From assembly GCA_020746105.1 (NCBI GenBank), contig CM036621.1, forward strand, positions 54,098,264 through 54,162,263: a stretch of 64,000 bases of DNA, given 5' to 3'. Source of the DNA: Trogon surrucura. Lineage: Eukaryota > Chordata > Aves > Trogoniformes > Trogonidae. Within the stretch, counting starts at the first letter, position 1; each line of letters starts with the position of its first letter. Shown piece by piece: positions 12,701-25,966 of the stretch. The notes beneath the pieces were generated by a model. The model saw only the letters and a list, made by a program, of their open reading frames with translations. It did no database searches and was not told the DNA's origin. The position numbers and the translations under genes were made by a program.

Positions 12701-15399
12701 GCTCAGGGAAACTAAATTGAGTTTTCAAAAAACCACTAATGTTTTTCAGCGCCTTCCTCATCTCACCCTGAAATATCTTTAGCTGGGTTCCAATTTATGT
12801 ATCCTGCCTGGAGATGAAATGAGAGGCTCCCGAACGTAATTTAGTAATAATAGATGGGGCAACACATGAGTATTAAGGCTTTCTGCTTCAGTTCCTTTGC
12901 CAGCTCTTTCATGCCACGGACAGATTTCTACAGGAAAAGCAGTAACCCAAGTTTTCTGTAACTGTGTCACATGCACGTGTGCAATACAGTCTGGCTGATA
13001 CAAAAAAATTTGCAGCATTTCCCATCAAGATATTAACGTCAGACACCATCACAGAACTCCAGAAATTCAGGTCACAGGGAGGTTATTTCTCTGAAAGTGA
13101 TAAAATGTTAGGATACAAAATACAAAAAGCATCTTACAAATTTAAGCACAAGGTTGTGACCAGTGGCTAGAGAAAATCTACAAAATGTCTGTGAATAGAA
13201 TAATTATTACTGGTTTCCAAGGTGAAAGCTAGCACCTTTGACTGAAGAGTAACAACTAACTTGGGTTAGCAGAAACCTTGATTGAAACCATTGTGTTTCA
13301 CTCACTCTCTGTGGTTGATCACGCCTAGGGAGACTTCCTTCATTATATAAAGCGTGTAGGAGATAAATGGAACAAAAATCTCTAGGATAGTTAGGTCAGA
13401 CGACATACACCACAGTGACACATTTTCGTCTATGAAGCCAGAAATTTCCAGTTCTCAGACGTGATAGATGTGTCAAGTTTACTTCTCAGGGAGAAAAAAA
13501 GGTGCTGTTATAGTTCTGGCTAACCTTTGTAGAAACCCTTAATTCACAGAACAAGTGTGGAATCTTGTCTGGGAAAAGCTGATCTCCTGCTTCATGCCTT
13601 GAAGCTACTACATGCCTTAAGTACCCTGACAAGGTTTTGAACCAGACAATACGGATGAAATGGAGGAAGCGAGCCTGTTGGGGCACAGAGAGGGAAAGGG
13701 GGGGGGGATGAGAACAGCAGACGGTAACATTTGTAACGTTTCACTTTTACAGTCCAAATAAGTCTAAAACCCAAAGCAACTACGCTGCTCCAATGTAATT
13801 AAGTGCTTCACCAGTGTGAAAAACCTTTCTTTATGAGACACAGCAGAGTACAGAAGAAGGCTGCCTCTGAATGGCCACTCCAAAACCCACCCTAATCAAA
13901 AGACATTTGCCAGCCTTATCAAATACAGATGCACGAAGTTAGGGGTTGGAGAGCATCTTGGTTAACAACAAAAACTGGCAGTGAGCCTTAAGTAGACTCA
14001 AGTACCTCAAAAAAGAATTCAGCTCTTCACCATACAAAATCCCAAATCGTTTTGGAGGTTCTTCGAAGTCCAAACATATAGAATAATGCTGAACATATCT
14101 GTCTTCAGTCAACTCAAGATTATAAACTAATCCAGACTAGTACTTTACAATACACGAAACACGAGTGTGAAGCACTGAACCTAGTGGTAGAGGGGAAACT
14201 GCAAAAATTCAAGAGGATCCAGCTGCATTTTACCCACAAAGGAACATCCAGCTCCCACAGCTGACTGTTAGGATCTTGAGAACATTAGTTTTGTAGAATT
14301 ACATGCATGTTCCAAAAACTTACAAGGCACTGCCTTTACCTTCATACTAAGGAAAATCACTTTTTTTTTCTTTGGAAAAGAAAACAATAAACTCCATTTT
14401 CTAAAACGTATCATGGACAAGACTTCATTCTATATTATCTGTGACGAATTAAGCATGGCTACCCAGAGCACAAAATACAACTCAAAAGTAATGGGCTCTG
14501 TGATAAATTAAGACATTCCTTTCATAGATTATAGAGCATTCCTGTCACATTAAGGCAGTTTCAGCTATAAAGCCAACACAGAGATTGATTGGACTATTTT
14601 TTTCAATAATTGAAGGGATTATATGCCAACATTTATATTCCAAACAGTTTTCTTAAATCTTATTGAGGATATTTTTCTGAATGTTAAAATGGAATAAAAT
14701 CAGATTTATGATTAAGCACTGCTTTACTGAGAAAGTTAAACTTTGGGGCAATGCTACAAAACAAGAGGAACAGTACGTGCAACTGACTTGTGTATTGGGA
14801 AAAAAGTAAAAATTACACCACCATAAATGCTGAAATTAGATGAATTTTTAAAAATACTATTAGGTTTTGAGTATTATTCTAGGATATTGTTAGAAACACA
14901 GATGATTCTCATTATTTTTTAAACAGAGAGATGCAATAATCACAATGATTTTCTCCACAAGCTCTAAAATCCCCAAAGCGACTTAAACCCTATTGACTAT
15001 AAAAGAGGACCAAGAATCTTTTCTGTGTAAAATTACCTGTGACTGAACATACAACCAAGAACCTATCTGTTTTAACTTGGTCGCAGGCCTCTCTCCTCCC
15101 ACAACTCAAGGTGTCCTCATCTGCTGACCAACAAACTCCTCTCGCTAAGATGCGGTTCATGTCTGTACGAGGCTGCTTTTGTAAAGCAGCTGCAGAGGTA
15201 AACACCATGACAGGCTCCTCCTCCCCTGTCATTTAATAAAGGTCTGCAGAAAATCAACAAAAAAAAATCAAACCAAAAAACTGCAAACCGCGACACCACA
15301 AAAAACCAACCCAGAACCCAAACCCCACAACATTGAGCAGCAGCTAGACTCAATCAGTGATCAGCAACAGAAATCCTTCCTGACCTCTTCTGAACTGCA

Positions 15400-15640
15400 C
15401 AGTTACATCTCCTGTGCGCCCTCGGGTAGGTCTGCCTCTCACCTCGGCAGGAGATGTGCAGCCTCACCCACCCCTGCGCCTCCGTGGGGAAGACGCTCGT
15501 CCCAGACGAGAGCCTGGACACACGCTGTCATCCACGCTACCCGCAAGGTCGACAAGGTGGCAATGGCAGAGGCTGTCCTCAAAAGGTAACGTTCCTGTCC
15601 TTGGGGGCGGATTTCCTTGCTCAGATAACAAGGCTCAGAT
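15400..15640. other. Small CpG-enriched patch
   Basis: About a dozen CpGs lie within roughly 240 bases, flanked by AT-rich sequence. On the plus strand there is an acceptor-like CTCACCTCGGCAG (to about 15450) and a donor-like CAAAAG then GTAACG near 15586. No recognisable protein is encoded. Confidence 0.25.
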
Positions 15641-18600
15641 AACCTCCTTTGAATCCCTCTACCTCCTAGCACTGTTTTATTCATACATAATCCATCTTAC
15701 GCACTTACTCAGACGTTGCAATAAATAACTGGTATTTACAAAATGGTGTACTGATATTTTTCACTAAAATTATTACAGCACTCCCCCCAAGACAGATTAG
15801 CTAAATCTTACACGTGGCTGAAAACCAAAACACTATATAAAACTTACTGGAGATTTGTTTGCTCTTCAGCCCACGTCCTAATATCCACTAAGAAATTCAG
15901 CTGCCTGACCTATGGTGCCCAAGTTCCCTAAGCGAATACTTGGGAGAGGCAAATAAACAACATAAAACAGTAAAGCTAAAGAGATTACCAATTTCTCTCC
16001 TATTTCCTGCTGATCATTGCCAGACTATGTTTCTGCCCCAAAGTGCAGGCTTCATTATTAAAGATGGACAGAATACAAGTATATTCAGCGGAGGTCGGCT
16101 GTTCAGGAAATAGCTATAATTTGGTAAATAGCATAATAAACACTTGAGTATCCTTGATGCAATGGCTAATGAGCCAGTGCAGTCATAAGTATGTACATAA
16201 CAACGTTAAGATCATACTGTATTTCACATTATATATCTACACACGCATGCAGAGATGTCCGTATAGTATTTCAATGATTGTATTTGTTTCCCTCCTGACA
16301 TAAATTTATTACCTTTTCCTCAGTACTCAGTCACTTGTAAAAGACAGCAACATTCTATTTTCATTCTTTGCTCTTTCTCTTTCATTTTACTTCTAGTATA
16401 CCTACATAAACCATCAGAAGCTTTTGTTCATCACGGCAACCGAACGCATTACACTGAGAAGCACCAGAGATCCTGGACCTAAATGCAATCTCACAGCAAG
16501 TCATCAGCATGTCTATAGCCCATGCGGTGGAAAGCGATTTAAATCCCCAGTCTGTTCTCCTTGCCACCATGGAGAATAATGACAAACCATAACATATCCC
16601 ATTCATCTAACAGCTGAGAGGGTAATGAATTACAGAGATAATTCAGCCACTCATTATTAAAAGATTACAACATTAAAAATGAAGGGTTTGGGGTTTTTTT
16701 TTGGTGTGGTTTTTTTTTAAAGGCAAATGATCACGCTTTTGTGTAATGTGAACAAAACAGTATACAGTATTATTGATTCCTAGCTATATTGTAAGGGTCA
16801 GCTTGTAACAAAGCCCTCAAGTTGAATTAGATTTCAAGTTAGCACTTCCTTAGCCTGAAGCTCAATCCCAGTTCATACTGGTTTACTCCAAATGTTGAAA
16901 ATATCACTATTTTAAGCAGAAGTCCCTAGAATTTCTTGCTATTCCTATCCAGCAGCATTACCCGTCTTTAACAAAAGCATAAATGTTCATGGTTGATTTT
17001 GCTTAATACCATTCTTGGTCAGGATTTAAACAAAAAACAAACACCAGGAACCCCAAACCAGTATACATTGCATGGTGTAAACTATGAAAAATGTAACTGG
17101 AACAAAGTGTCCACATTACACGCTGGGCTTTTAAGTCTGTGCAGCCTATGGTTCCACGTGAAGTATCAGTGGCTCCATTTCAGAACAAATCTGTTAAAAT
17201 TTTAGCACTAAGAGTAAAGTTCTTTATCAAACAAGCATCAAGCCAGCTCTTCCATCCAAGGGATCTGGTTACCCATAGACTTTTCAGGTTAATTCAGTGA
17301 AAGATGAAATACGAACATAACTGAAACTGCTCCACAGGTACTATGGGTAAATGCATGTTTCCACAGGAGACTACTCAATCTTTAGGTACAGGACACAGCA
17401 TCATCTAATATAAAGAGACTTTTTAATATAGAACATCTGCAACCTTTCTATCAGCTCCATCTAAATGTCTACCTGGGGTCAATTAAAAAATACCTCAGAA
17501 GTTTGATTCATAACCTTTTCACTCTCCCAAATACTTTTCTGCTGTTTGCAGGGTAGGAATTGGGAGGTGAGGAGAGGTGGGAGGAGAGCGGAAGGTCTGC
17601 AAGAAAAATTAGGTTGTCAGAAAATGTCAATAGCCACAGCAAATCTTCTGAAAATGATTTCTGAAAGTCTGTTTCACTTTATGTACAGCTGAACAATAAC
17701 AAGCATAATGCCAGCTTTCATTTTGGAAACAAGTTGCAAAGGGCATCTGTACATGGACACAAACTGTAAGTGATTTCAGACAAAGGGAAGTCCTGCATCA
17801 GGACTTCTACTGGCCAGACTGTGGAGAAAGTCTGTGGGAAATCTGGAAAGCAACTGCTACAGGGCTCAAAAGAGGGGAATGAAAAGTGATTATTTTACTT
17901 CTAACCGCACCTCTTTTGTTAATTCATTCACATTACATGGTAGACATCTTTGTGGTGACTACGAAGGCCTACTGGAGGGTGGCTGCACTTCTCTCGCTGT
18001 ACCTCACCCAAGAGGACAGGGCACTGTCACCACTCTGAGCGCAGGACGGGGGCGAGCAGGATCCAGACGGGAGAGCACTACTGTGGAGTCTCTGAAGTCA
18101 GTGTCCCTCTCTTTTAAGGGAAGACAACAGATAGTGTTCAGCTCCACTTTCAACACGATGCGCGCAGGAGGGCAATGGTTAGGCCTTCATTTTCATGTTT
18201 AGTATTCCCTCTCCACACCGGGAGAGCTGCCGTTTTACTTTATTGTTCATTTTCATCCTGTAACCTTTCAGCTGGATCTGCCAAGTGGCTTTCTTCGGAG
18301 TTTGCCTATTAGCCCATGATAGCTGGTTTTACTTTGAGCAGGCTTCTTACTCTCCTCAGAACACTTTCGGTGCCACGCTAAATCCTGCCAGATCCTTGCA
18401 GGCTGCAGCAGGGACTGGACATCACCATCTGTTCCTCACAGCCACGAGCCAGTGCGTTATCACAAGTTTATTATTACTACTATGATATACATTTTTGGAT
18501 TGTGAGTTGATTTTGCTTAAAAGCTCTTTTCATCTGTGCTTCACGTTCTAGTAAGGCCACAGGCCAGATTTTTAGAATTAATAGCACCAGTGACTATACA

Positions 18601-21600
18601 AAAGAGGTTACATTTTTTTGTCACATCATGCACATTTTTTGGTGATGTTAAAACTTGGGTTCAGTAATCATTATGGTCCTTTTCTTGAAGTACTATAAAA
18701 AAAAATTTCTCTTTTCTAGGATGGTAGATCTGCAGACTGCAGAGTTTATCAGTTTTTTGTTTGTTAAGCAAATTTTCTTTGTTTTTTCACTCATATCACA
18801 AACTGACTTTTAAAAATTGTCAGGTTTTCTTGTATTTTCACAATAAGCTGCTAGGGATTTTAAACAAAGAGACGCTTCAGATTAATACGCATTTTAGTCC
18901 TTATTAAAAAAGCTCTAAAAACGAAAATTGAGAATAAAAAATTGACTATTTTTAATTGACTAAACCTTCTTTTTCAGAATTATCCCATGGAGAACATTTG
19001 AATTTGGGAACTGTTGTCTTAATGCAAGCAAGATACTGTATGAAAATCTAAAAATTCTCAGGGACAAAAGGCCTGTTTCCTCCCCTACCCATCGCTGAGT
19101 GCTACACGCCATAAATAGTACTTCACTGCTCTGCTTCCTCTGGCAATTCAGCCATATACTATTAAGGAAACAAAATTAGTTTCTCCCACTTTTTACTCCT
19201 TTTAGCCCTAAATAAACAGTAAAGCTAATACACAAAACCCTGAATGTTATTCTTTTTCACAAATTGCTAGGCTAAATTCCATGTGGAATTATTCCTATGA
19301 AAAACAAGTCGTAAGAATATTATTGTAAAGATGCAGCTAAAGGAAGAATTTGGTCTCAGAAATCTTTGTATACCGGGGAGAATAAATGAGTAGCAGCAAT
19401 ACCTTTAAGTTTAGGCTGCAGTTTTCAGGAGTCTATCTGATAAAAGGCATTTCTGAAGAAAAAAAAAAAATCTGATACTCAGTTACCAAAACAAACACAG
19501 AACCCTCAATATACCATTTTTAGGTTCACTCTTCAGTGAAGAAGTGGACCTTACAAACCCTCACTTTCAAGCTAGGATCTCCCTAGTAAGTCTGAAAAAA
19601 CATTCATCACTCTAAAGTCCACACAGAACTGAGACTAGAGTTAATTTTCCTACAGCCTTAGAACTCGAAGGAAAAAAAGCCTTAGTCACAACTTTATACT
19701 GACTCACTTCAATCTCGCAGCTCTACGTACCCAGGAATATTCTATGGCTCTTATCCAGTACAAGACTTCCATAAAGTTTATCAAGCTTTGACTCAGGCCT
19801 GGAAAATTTTGCCACAAAGCACTACACACTTGTGTTTCAGTGGTTTAAGTCCAATCCACATCTCTTCAAAATACCTGGTAATTTTCAGTTCAGGAAGACT
19901 GAGAAGGATGGTCTACTCATTTTGAAGCAACTGTTGGTTAATTTGGTTCCCCAAACACTTCCTCCTGATCACTCTGCTCTGCCTCAGTTGGTACATCTAT
20001 CCTATTTTCTGCAATCAGGTCTGATCGGTTGTGCAGCTGATCCCTATTCCTCCCACTTTTACCATGAATTTACCCTCAATCTTATCACAGGTCATGCCAA
20101 TTTAGTTTGAGCTTCTGGAATTTTTCTGTTGCCATTTAAATGCACAAATGTTAGCTGTGCTTCAAAAGAAACAGGTTATAAAATCTGCTTGCTACAGTAC
20201 TCCTTCTTTGTTCTGTGTTCCAAAACTCCTACAGTATATTGACTTTAGTAAAGTTTTGTTTTTTTCAAGAGACCAATACAATTATTGCAAGTCCAAGTCC
20301 CCAAATGGGCAGACACTGAGCCAAAACTGCCATACAAAGAGAACCGATTTTCCTCTGCTCAGCCAAACGGATTGTCATTTGTGTTGGTTCAATGCAACTT
20401 GTCTGTGCCACTCAATACAACTGACTACAAGATGCTTTCATAAAACATTTGGTTATCCTTGAAACTTGGTACCCATGGGTCACTAAAAATGCCCAGAGCT
20501 TGAGCTGTTCTTCAGTGAATACCCTTCTCTATAGCTGATTACAAAATTTTCTTTTTTGTATCTTGCTCTGAAACTCCCTGTTCGTATTCAGAGCAATTCT
20601 GTTTAAGCCTCAGTGTCTCATTCTTGACAGCAACATCCACTTGGTAATTTTAATAAAGTCTCACGGCTTTAATTATCGGTTTGCTGACATTGTATCAATT
20701 CACGTTGCTTTCTAGGGTTTTTTTTGGTCTCCTTCCCTTCTCTTTAGGCAGCCTTTAAAAGTAAGTCCTTCAGAAGGCTACTGACCAGAACTTGGGTGTT
20801 TTGTTATTGTTTTTTTTCTTTTTCTATTGCTTTGTAAATCTCATTTTAAGTCAATATTTACAAACAGAGTGAAAACCTCATACTTCAGTGCTTCATTTAC
20901 AATCTTCTCCTTTTAGCTTACAAATTAGCATGACATTTTATGCACCTAATTTAATTTTGTATTTTTCCTCCTCCTGTGCTCACTGCTGTATATGAAATTT
21001 CTGCTGATTTATATTACAGATTTCTGTATCGACCTTTATATCTGTAGGCTCGTTTCAGGTCTGTACCTGCCTTGCATGATGGTTATTAAACGACGGCCTA
21101 GATGTTCAATATAATTTTCCATTTAGCTTTGTGAAAACTTAAGGATGGACCCAATCTAACTACCGCTGGACAACATAAAATGCTAGCCACTCTAGACTAG
21201 GATTTCTCTCTACGAAGAGAGCAGTCCCACTTTGAACGTGACTGGCATTTCCTAAATACAACACAGCCCAAATTCACCAGGCTGTCATGTACCTGGAACA
21301 GATACACTAGAACTTGCTCTCAAGCTTTAATGGTTGTGTGAAGACATTACAATATTACCGCAAAAAATATGGTATCAAAGTCAACAGAAACTAATGCTAT
21401 CACAGGCAAGCAGCCTGATGAGAGTGACTTAACCTTTGACCAGTAAATTTGATCTATTATGGGCAATTTGTGTCCCAAGGTACTCAGTGAATGGCTGATG
21501 TACACAAAACAAACAAAGACTGAGAAAAACAATAAACTGACAGTCAAGATCAACAAACGGTCTTGGTATCCCATGAAGCCAATAATATAACACTGTTAAA

Positions 21601-22015
21601 TACGCCCTTCTCCAGACATGGGCCATTTCAACACGTTTGAGTGCCTCTGTGTCCTTGAGAAGATGAGTGAGATATACAGTGATGTGATAAGTCTATTCTA
21701 CTGTAAAGCAGCTCCTTTTAGCTTATGCAGCCCTTAAGCACCTCTTCGTTCCCCTCCCCTAGAGTATTTATAGCTCTCAAACGCGTAAATCCACCACCTC
21801 TTCTCCTAACCTTTTGCTGTTCTCATTATGGAGACAGAAACAGCCTGTCAAAGAAAGAGACCCGGCCTTTACTTGATATTCTGGAAATTAATTATACAAT
21901 ACTTTAAAAGATTTACGTGCTAAGCCACCAGCTCCGTAAAAATACAAGGATACAGGTAACAGCTTAAAATAGCAAAGGTTGAAAATTCTGAGCTTCCATG
22001 TGTGATCCATGAATT

Positions 22016-22029
22016 ACACACACACACAA
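22016..22029. repeat. (AC)n microsatellite
   Basis: A short dinucleotide run of six to seven AC units in intron sequence. Confidence 0.9.
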
Positions 22030-24448
22030 TCTATACACATAATCAATACACTCCTCAAAAGAGTTACGTATGTATTTTAATTTTAGCTCCACTGTAGCCT
22101 TTCACTATGGCATGAATGCACTGTTTTAATAAAGGTCTAGAGCAAAGAAGACAGATGTGTACATAACACACCTGTAGTTTATTGCTTCACTCTGCTGGAT
22201 TGAGACCTCAAGAAGTTATTAAATTGTTGAGGTAAATCTTAACTATTTAGTTATTCTGAACCTTGATTCCCACTTTTTTTCTCTCCCTACTCTAGGATTG
22301 TTGGCTACTTCTCTTTTTTATTTTTTTAAAATAATCTTCCACAGTGAAAGATTCTCTTGTCTGCACTCCACTTTCAACTGCACACAACTGCAAGGACAGC
22401 AGTTTACAGTATAATATAATGTAAGCTTTCTGCAGCAGGTCTGAGGCCAGTAATGACCTCTCTTCTTACTGTGACAGGAATATTATCTTTCAATTTTGTT
22501 TAAACTCTGGCCTAAAACTAAAAAAAGATGAAACTCATTCTCTCCAATCTGAATACCCTCACAAGCCAGAATAAATGTTAAGGATGAACTAAATAAATAT
22601 ACTGGTATCGGAATATTTTTGTTAGCATACTTTTAGACTACCTAAAACTTGGTGTGCTTCTAGCTAGATGACAAGAGCGCACATTTTGTATGAGTGTGGC
22701 TTTCTTCCTCCACTCCAAGCATGCGGAAACATGTAAGTCTTTGTAAAACTCTGAAATATCTCTACAACACAGATTTTTGATAGTAATTTCCACGCAGGAG
22801 ATGCAATAAAACCAAATTTGCTTTATTGTAGCACTGGGGGCTAAAGCCAGTTACCCATTCAGAATTAGCAAGCTTGCATACCAATCAGTTTTCACCACTT
22901 GCTCACTGGTTGCAACATAGTCCACAAGCAAATCAACAAATTATGCAGTTTACAAAGAACCAGCACCATAGGATTTACAGGTCTCATTGTGGCCTTACGG
23001 AATGTCATCAGCATTCATTCTACAGACACATAAATACGACTTCCACTTTGTAATTACTGACATTAGCAAACATGTCACATGTAGGAACAAAGCAGCTAAC
23101 ACTACTGCTACAGGCAGAGTGAATTCAAAGCAGATCTATCTATACCTCAAAATTTCCTTACATGTCTTCCCAAACCATTTCAGCCCAGAGCTCCTGGAGC
23201 GCTGCCTGAGCCTGCCTACAGCACCCTCCACTGCTGCAGATGACTGATGGTTTGGGAAGTAACACATGACAACCAAGTGAAAATAGCCTAAATAGGAATT
23301 CACTAAAAAAAAATGGGGTGGAGGTCTTCAGAGATGAAGAGGTACATTAAGCTACTGCAGCACTTATAATAATCTGCTTTTTTAAAGGAAAGAAATATTT
23401 GCTAATTTCTTTTTGAATAATTGAGATCAAGTCAGCCACTCCCCAATATATGTGTGTATATATATCTTCTAATCATAGTAAAAATGATCTGCAGCTGTAT
23501 TGTGGATTCTTTTTCTCAAGTGTAGTATAGTTTGGTTTTGTCAAATCACATTTTGACAAAGGTTTTATATGAAGAACTGTATTTTACAGTGCAGACTGCA
23601 TCAAAACAAACAAATGAAAAGCAATAATTTAAAAACATGTATTGCTAAGAAGGCTAAGTGAATGAAAGCTTCCTTGACAGTCCTTCCTCACTATGGCTGA
23701 ACAATTCATGAGCATGGGAATGGAAATAAGCACTTCCAAATGCAGAAGAGGATATGGAAAGCATATTTGGGGAAGAAAAAAAAAAAAAAGAAGAAAAAAG
23801 AGGAAAGCTAACTTCTTTGAATTGTTTATTTCCTCAATTTAATTTTAATTAAAACCAGAACATCAAGATGTTTGTTATACTAAGCTACTGTAATACAGAT
23901 TTTCACATTAGAGGGTAGAACACTAAACAAAAAGGACGAAGGAGGCAGAATGAACAGTGCCTGACTCATTGCTCACTGGCGTTCTTTGGTTAGAAAGAAA
24001 ATAGCAGACACCAGTGGTGGCCTTCTATCACCAGCAAATAGCTTTACAATTCTATTTACGCATTATTACAAACCAACCTGATAATCTGGGGTTAGAGTAA
24101 GGCCAGGTATTCACTACTTTCAAGTAAGGGACAATGGATGGCACAGGCATACAGCTCATTACTTTAAACCTAATACTGAAGTTAAATGCTAAAGCACTAC
24201 AGCAGACACTTAGTAGCCTGTGTACCTTGTACTACATATACACACAGACAATCTTCTGCCTTGTGAGTGAACCTGTAAGACCTGAATTATTTTTTTTTTT
24301 AATTCCTAAACCTGTGGTGACACATATCTCAGAGTTTATAGAGTATATAAATACACACACAGAGGGTGATAGGTTTTTTCATGTATTTGGCTAACATTTC
24401 ATATTTGCCCAGGTTCTTTTTTATTCATTCTTTACTTTTCAGCAACTC

Positions 24449-24463
24449 AAAAAAAAAAAAAAA
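24449..24463. repeat. Poly-A tract (15 A)
   Basis: A homopolymer run followed by GAAACAGG. Similar A or T runs of 13-16 bases lie at 23776-23789, 30392-30404, 55845-55857, 59094-59106 and 63858-63873. None is joined to a recognisable retroposed gene. Confidence 0.9.
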
Positions 24464-25949
24464 GAAACAGGACAAAAGTTGAAAGTCTCAAGAACAGAAA
24501 AGGAAAAGGAAGAAGTCATCTTCATTTTCACCACTAAGAATTATTCAAAGACTTCTAAAGGGTAAGATCAAATTCTCTCAAATGCTCCAAGTCCAAGCCA
24601 AGACCTTAGAGACATCATTTCCACTGAATGAAGGAAGCAAGCAGGGGAAAGTTCTTCAAACGTAAATATTTCTGTGAGGGGAGCACTCAATAGCATAATT
24701 AACTTCTGTGGCAAACACCACGCAGCATCACGACCACTCAGAAACCAGAGTAGTTGCTTCTCATGACAAGGTGCAGAATAGAAGCAGAGAGAGAGAGAGG
24801 GCAGAGCCCAAACCAACAAACTCTGCTGGGCTTATTAGTCGAGGCTCTGCATGAGCTGGGCAGCAGCCATGACAACAGAGAGCTCAGGGTGCAGGGTGGG
24901 GTAGAGAGAAGAGGAGAAAGCAACACGTGCAGAAACCTGGCGACAAACAAGCCTTGTCAGTGGATAGGGGGCTGGAGGTGATCAGAAGATGGAGTTAACT
25001 CCAGTTAACTTCTGAAGTTAACAGCTGAACAAGCAACAATTGCTGGGTAAGGAGCAATCCTGCACCTTTGCGTTCACATCCTAACAAATTCCAACCAAAT
25101 GAGCAGAGGTGAAAGTGAACAGAACACAGCCAGATGTGTCAAGCATGTTGTGCAAGAAGTGAGGAAACATCAGATGCTGCCCCACTGAGTGGGTTTAAGG
25201 TTCACTGGAAGTTGGCATCTCTTGTACGGGCTTTTGTGAACGGAGGAAGATGCTACTAGTTTCCATGATGACAGGATAAGGACATAAAGAACAACAAACT
25301 GCAGAGAAAAATGAGTTTGCTCACGTTAAACTGGAAATGACAAATCAGGTTTTTCTAGCAAGGAGGTATAAAACCAGGGTAAAAGATAGAAGGTCAACTA
25401 TAATTCTGAGGCATTATATCCCAAATCACATTTCAGAAGGCAAGAGAATCTGTAGCTAGGAGGTAGTGCTGAGGAGGAAACCCCAGCTCGGCACCTCACG
25501 AGCTAGCAGCTGCAAGAAGGAGTAAGAGGAACCCTGTATTCTGTCACAGTTCTCAACACCAGTGCAACAGCAGAAGGTTGAGCTTGCAGACCAGGTTAGG
25601 CTTGCTTCATTTTTTTTTTTCCAAACAGAGAACAAATCAGCATTGGCTAAAAAAGGGTGGGAAGGTAAGCAATAACGAGACAAGGTTACAAACAGAATGG
25701 AGAAACGCTCTGTGGAAATAAGAGGCTGGACAACAGGAAATTAACAAATGAGAAAAACTGGAATCACTGGAAAAAAGTAAAAGGAAAGACAGGAAGAAGT
25801 ATTTGGGGAGCGAATAAAGGATCCTAAAGATTAGAAGAAAATCAGTTAGAGAAAAATCATAGAAAAGCTTACTATATTTTAATTTTCTTAAACATAAAAC
25901 TATTTGGCCACTATATATTTACAGGAGTAGTCAGACTAGTTTTTAAATG

Positions 25950-25966
25950 TATTTATTTATTTATTT
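25950..25966. repeat. (ATTT)n microsatellite
   Basis: Four tetranucleotide units. A similar TTTA run occurs at about 27288-27305. Confidence 0.85.

Noticed and set aside
24449-24463. Poly-A tract as the tail of a processed pseudogene
   Set aside because: The upstream sequence shows no gene-derived coding or UTR sequence I can recognise, and no flanking duplication.
24991-25002. 12-bp palindrome GGAGTTAACTCC with nearby GTTAAC words
   Set aside because: A short isolated palindrome without context. Probably chance.
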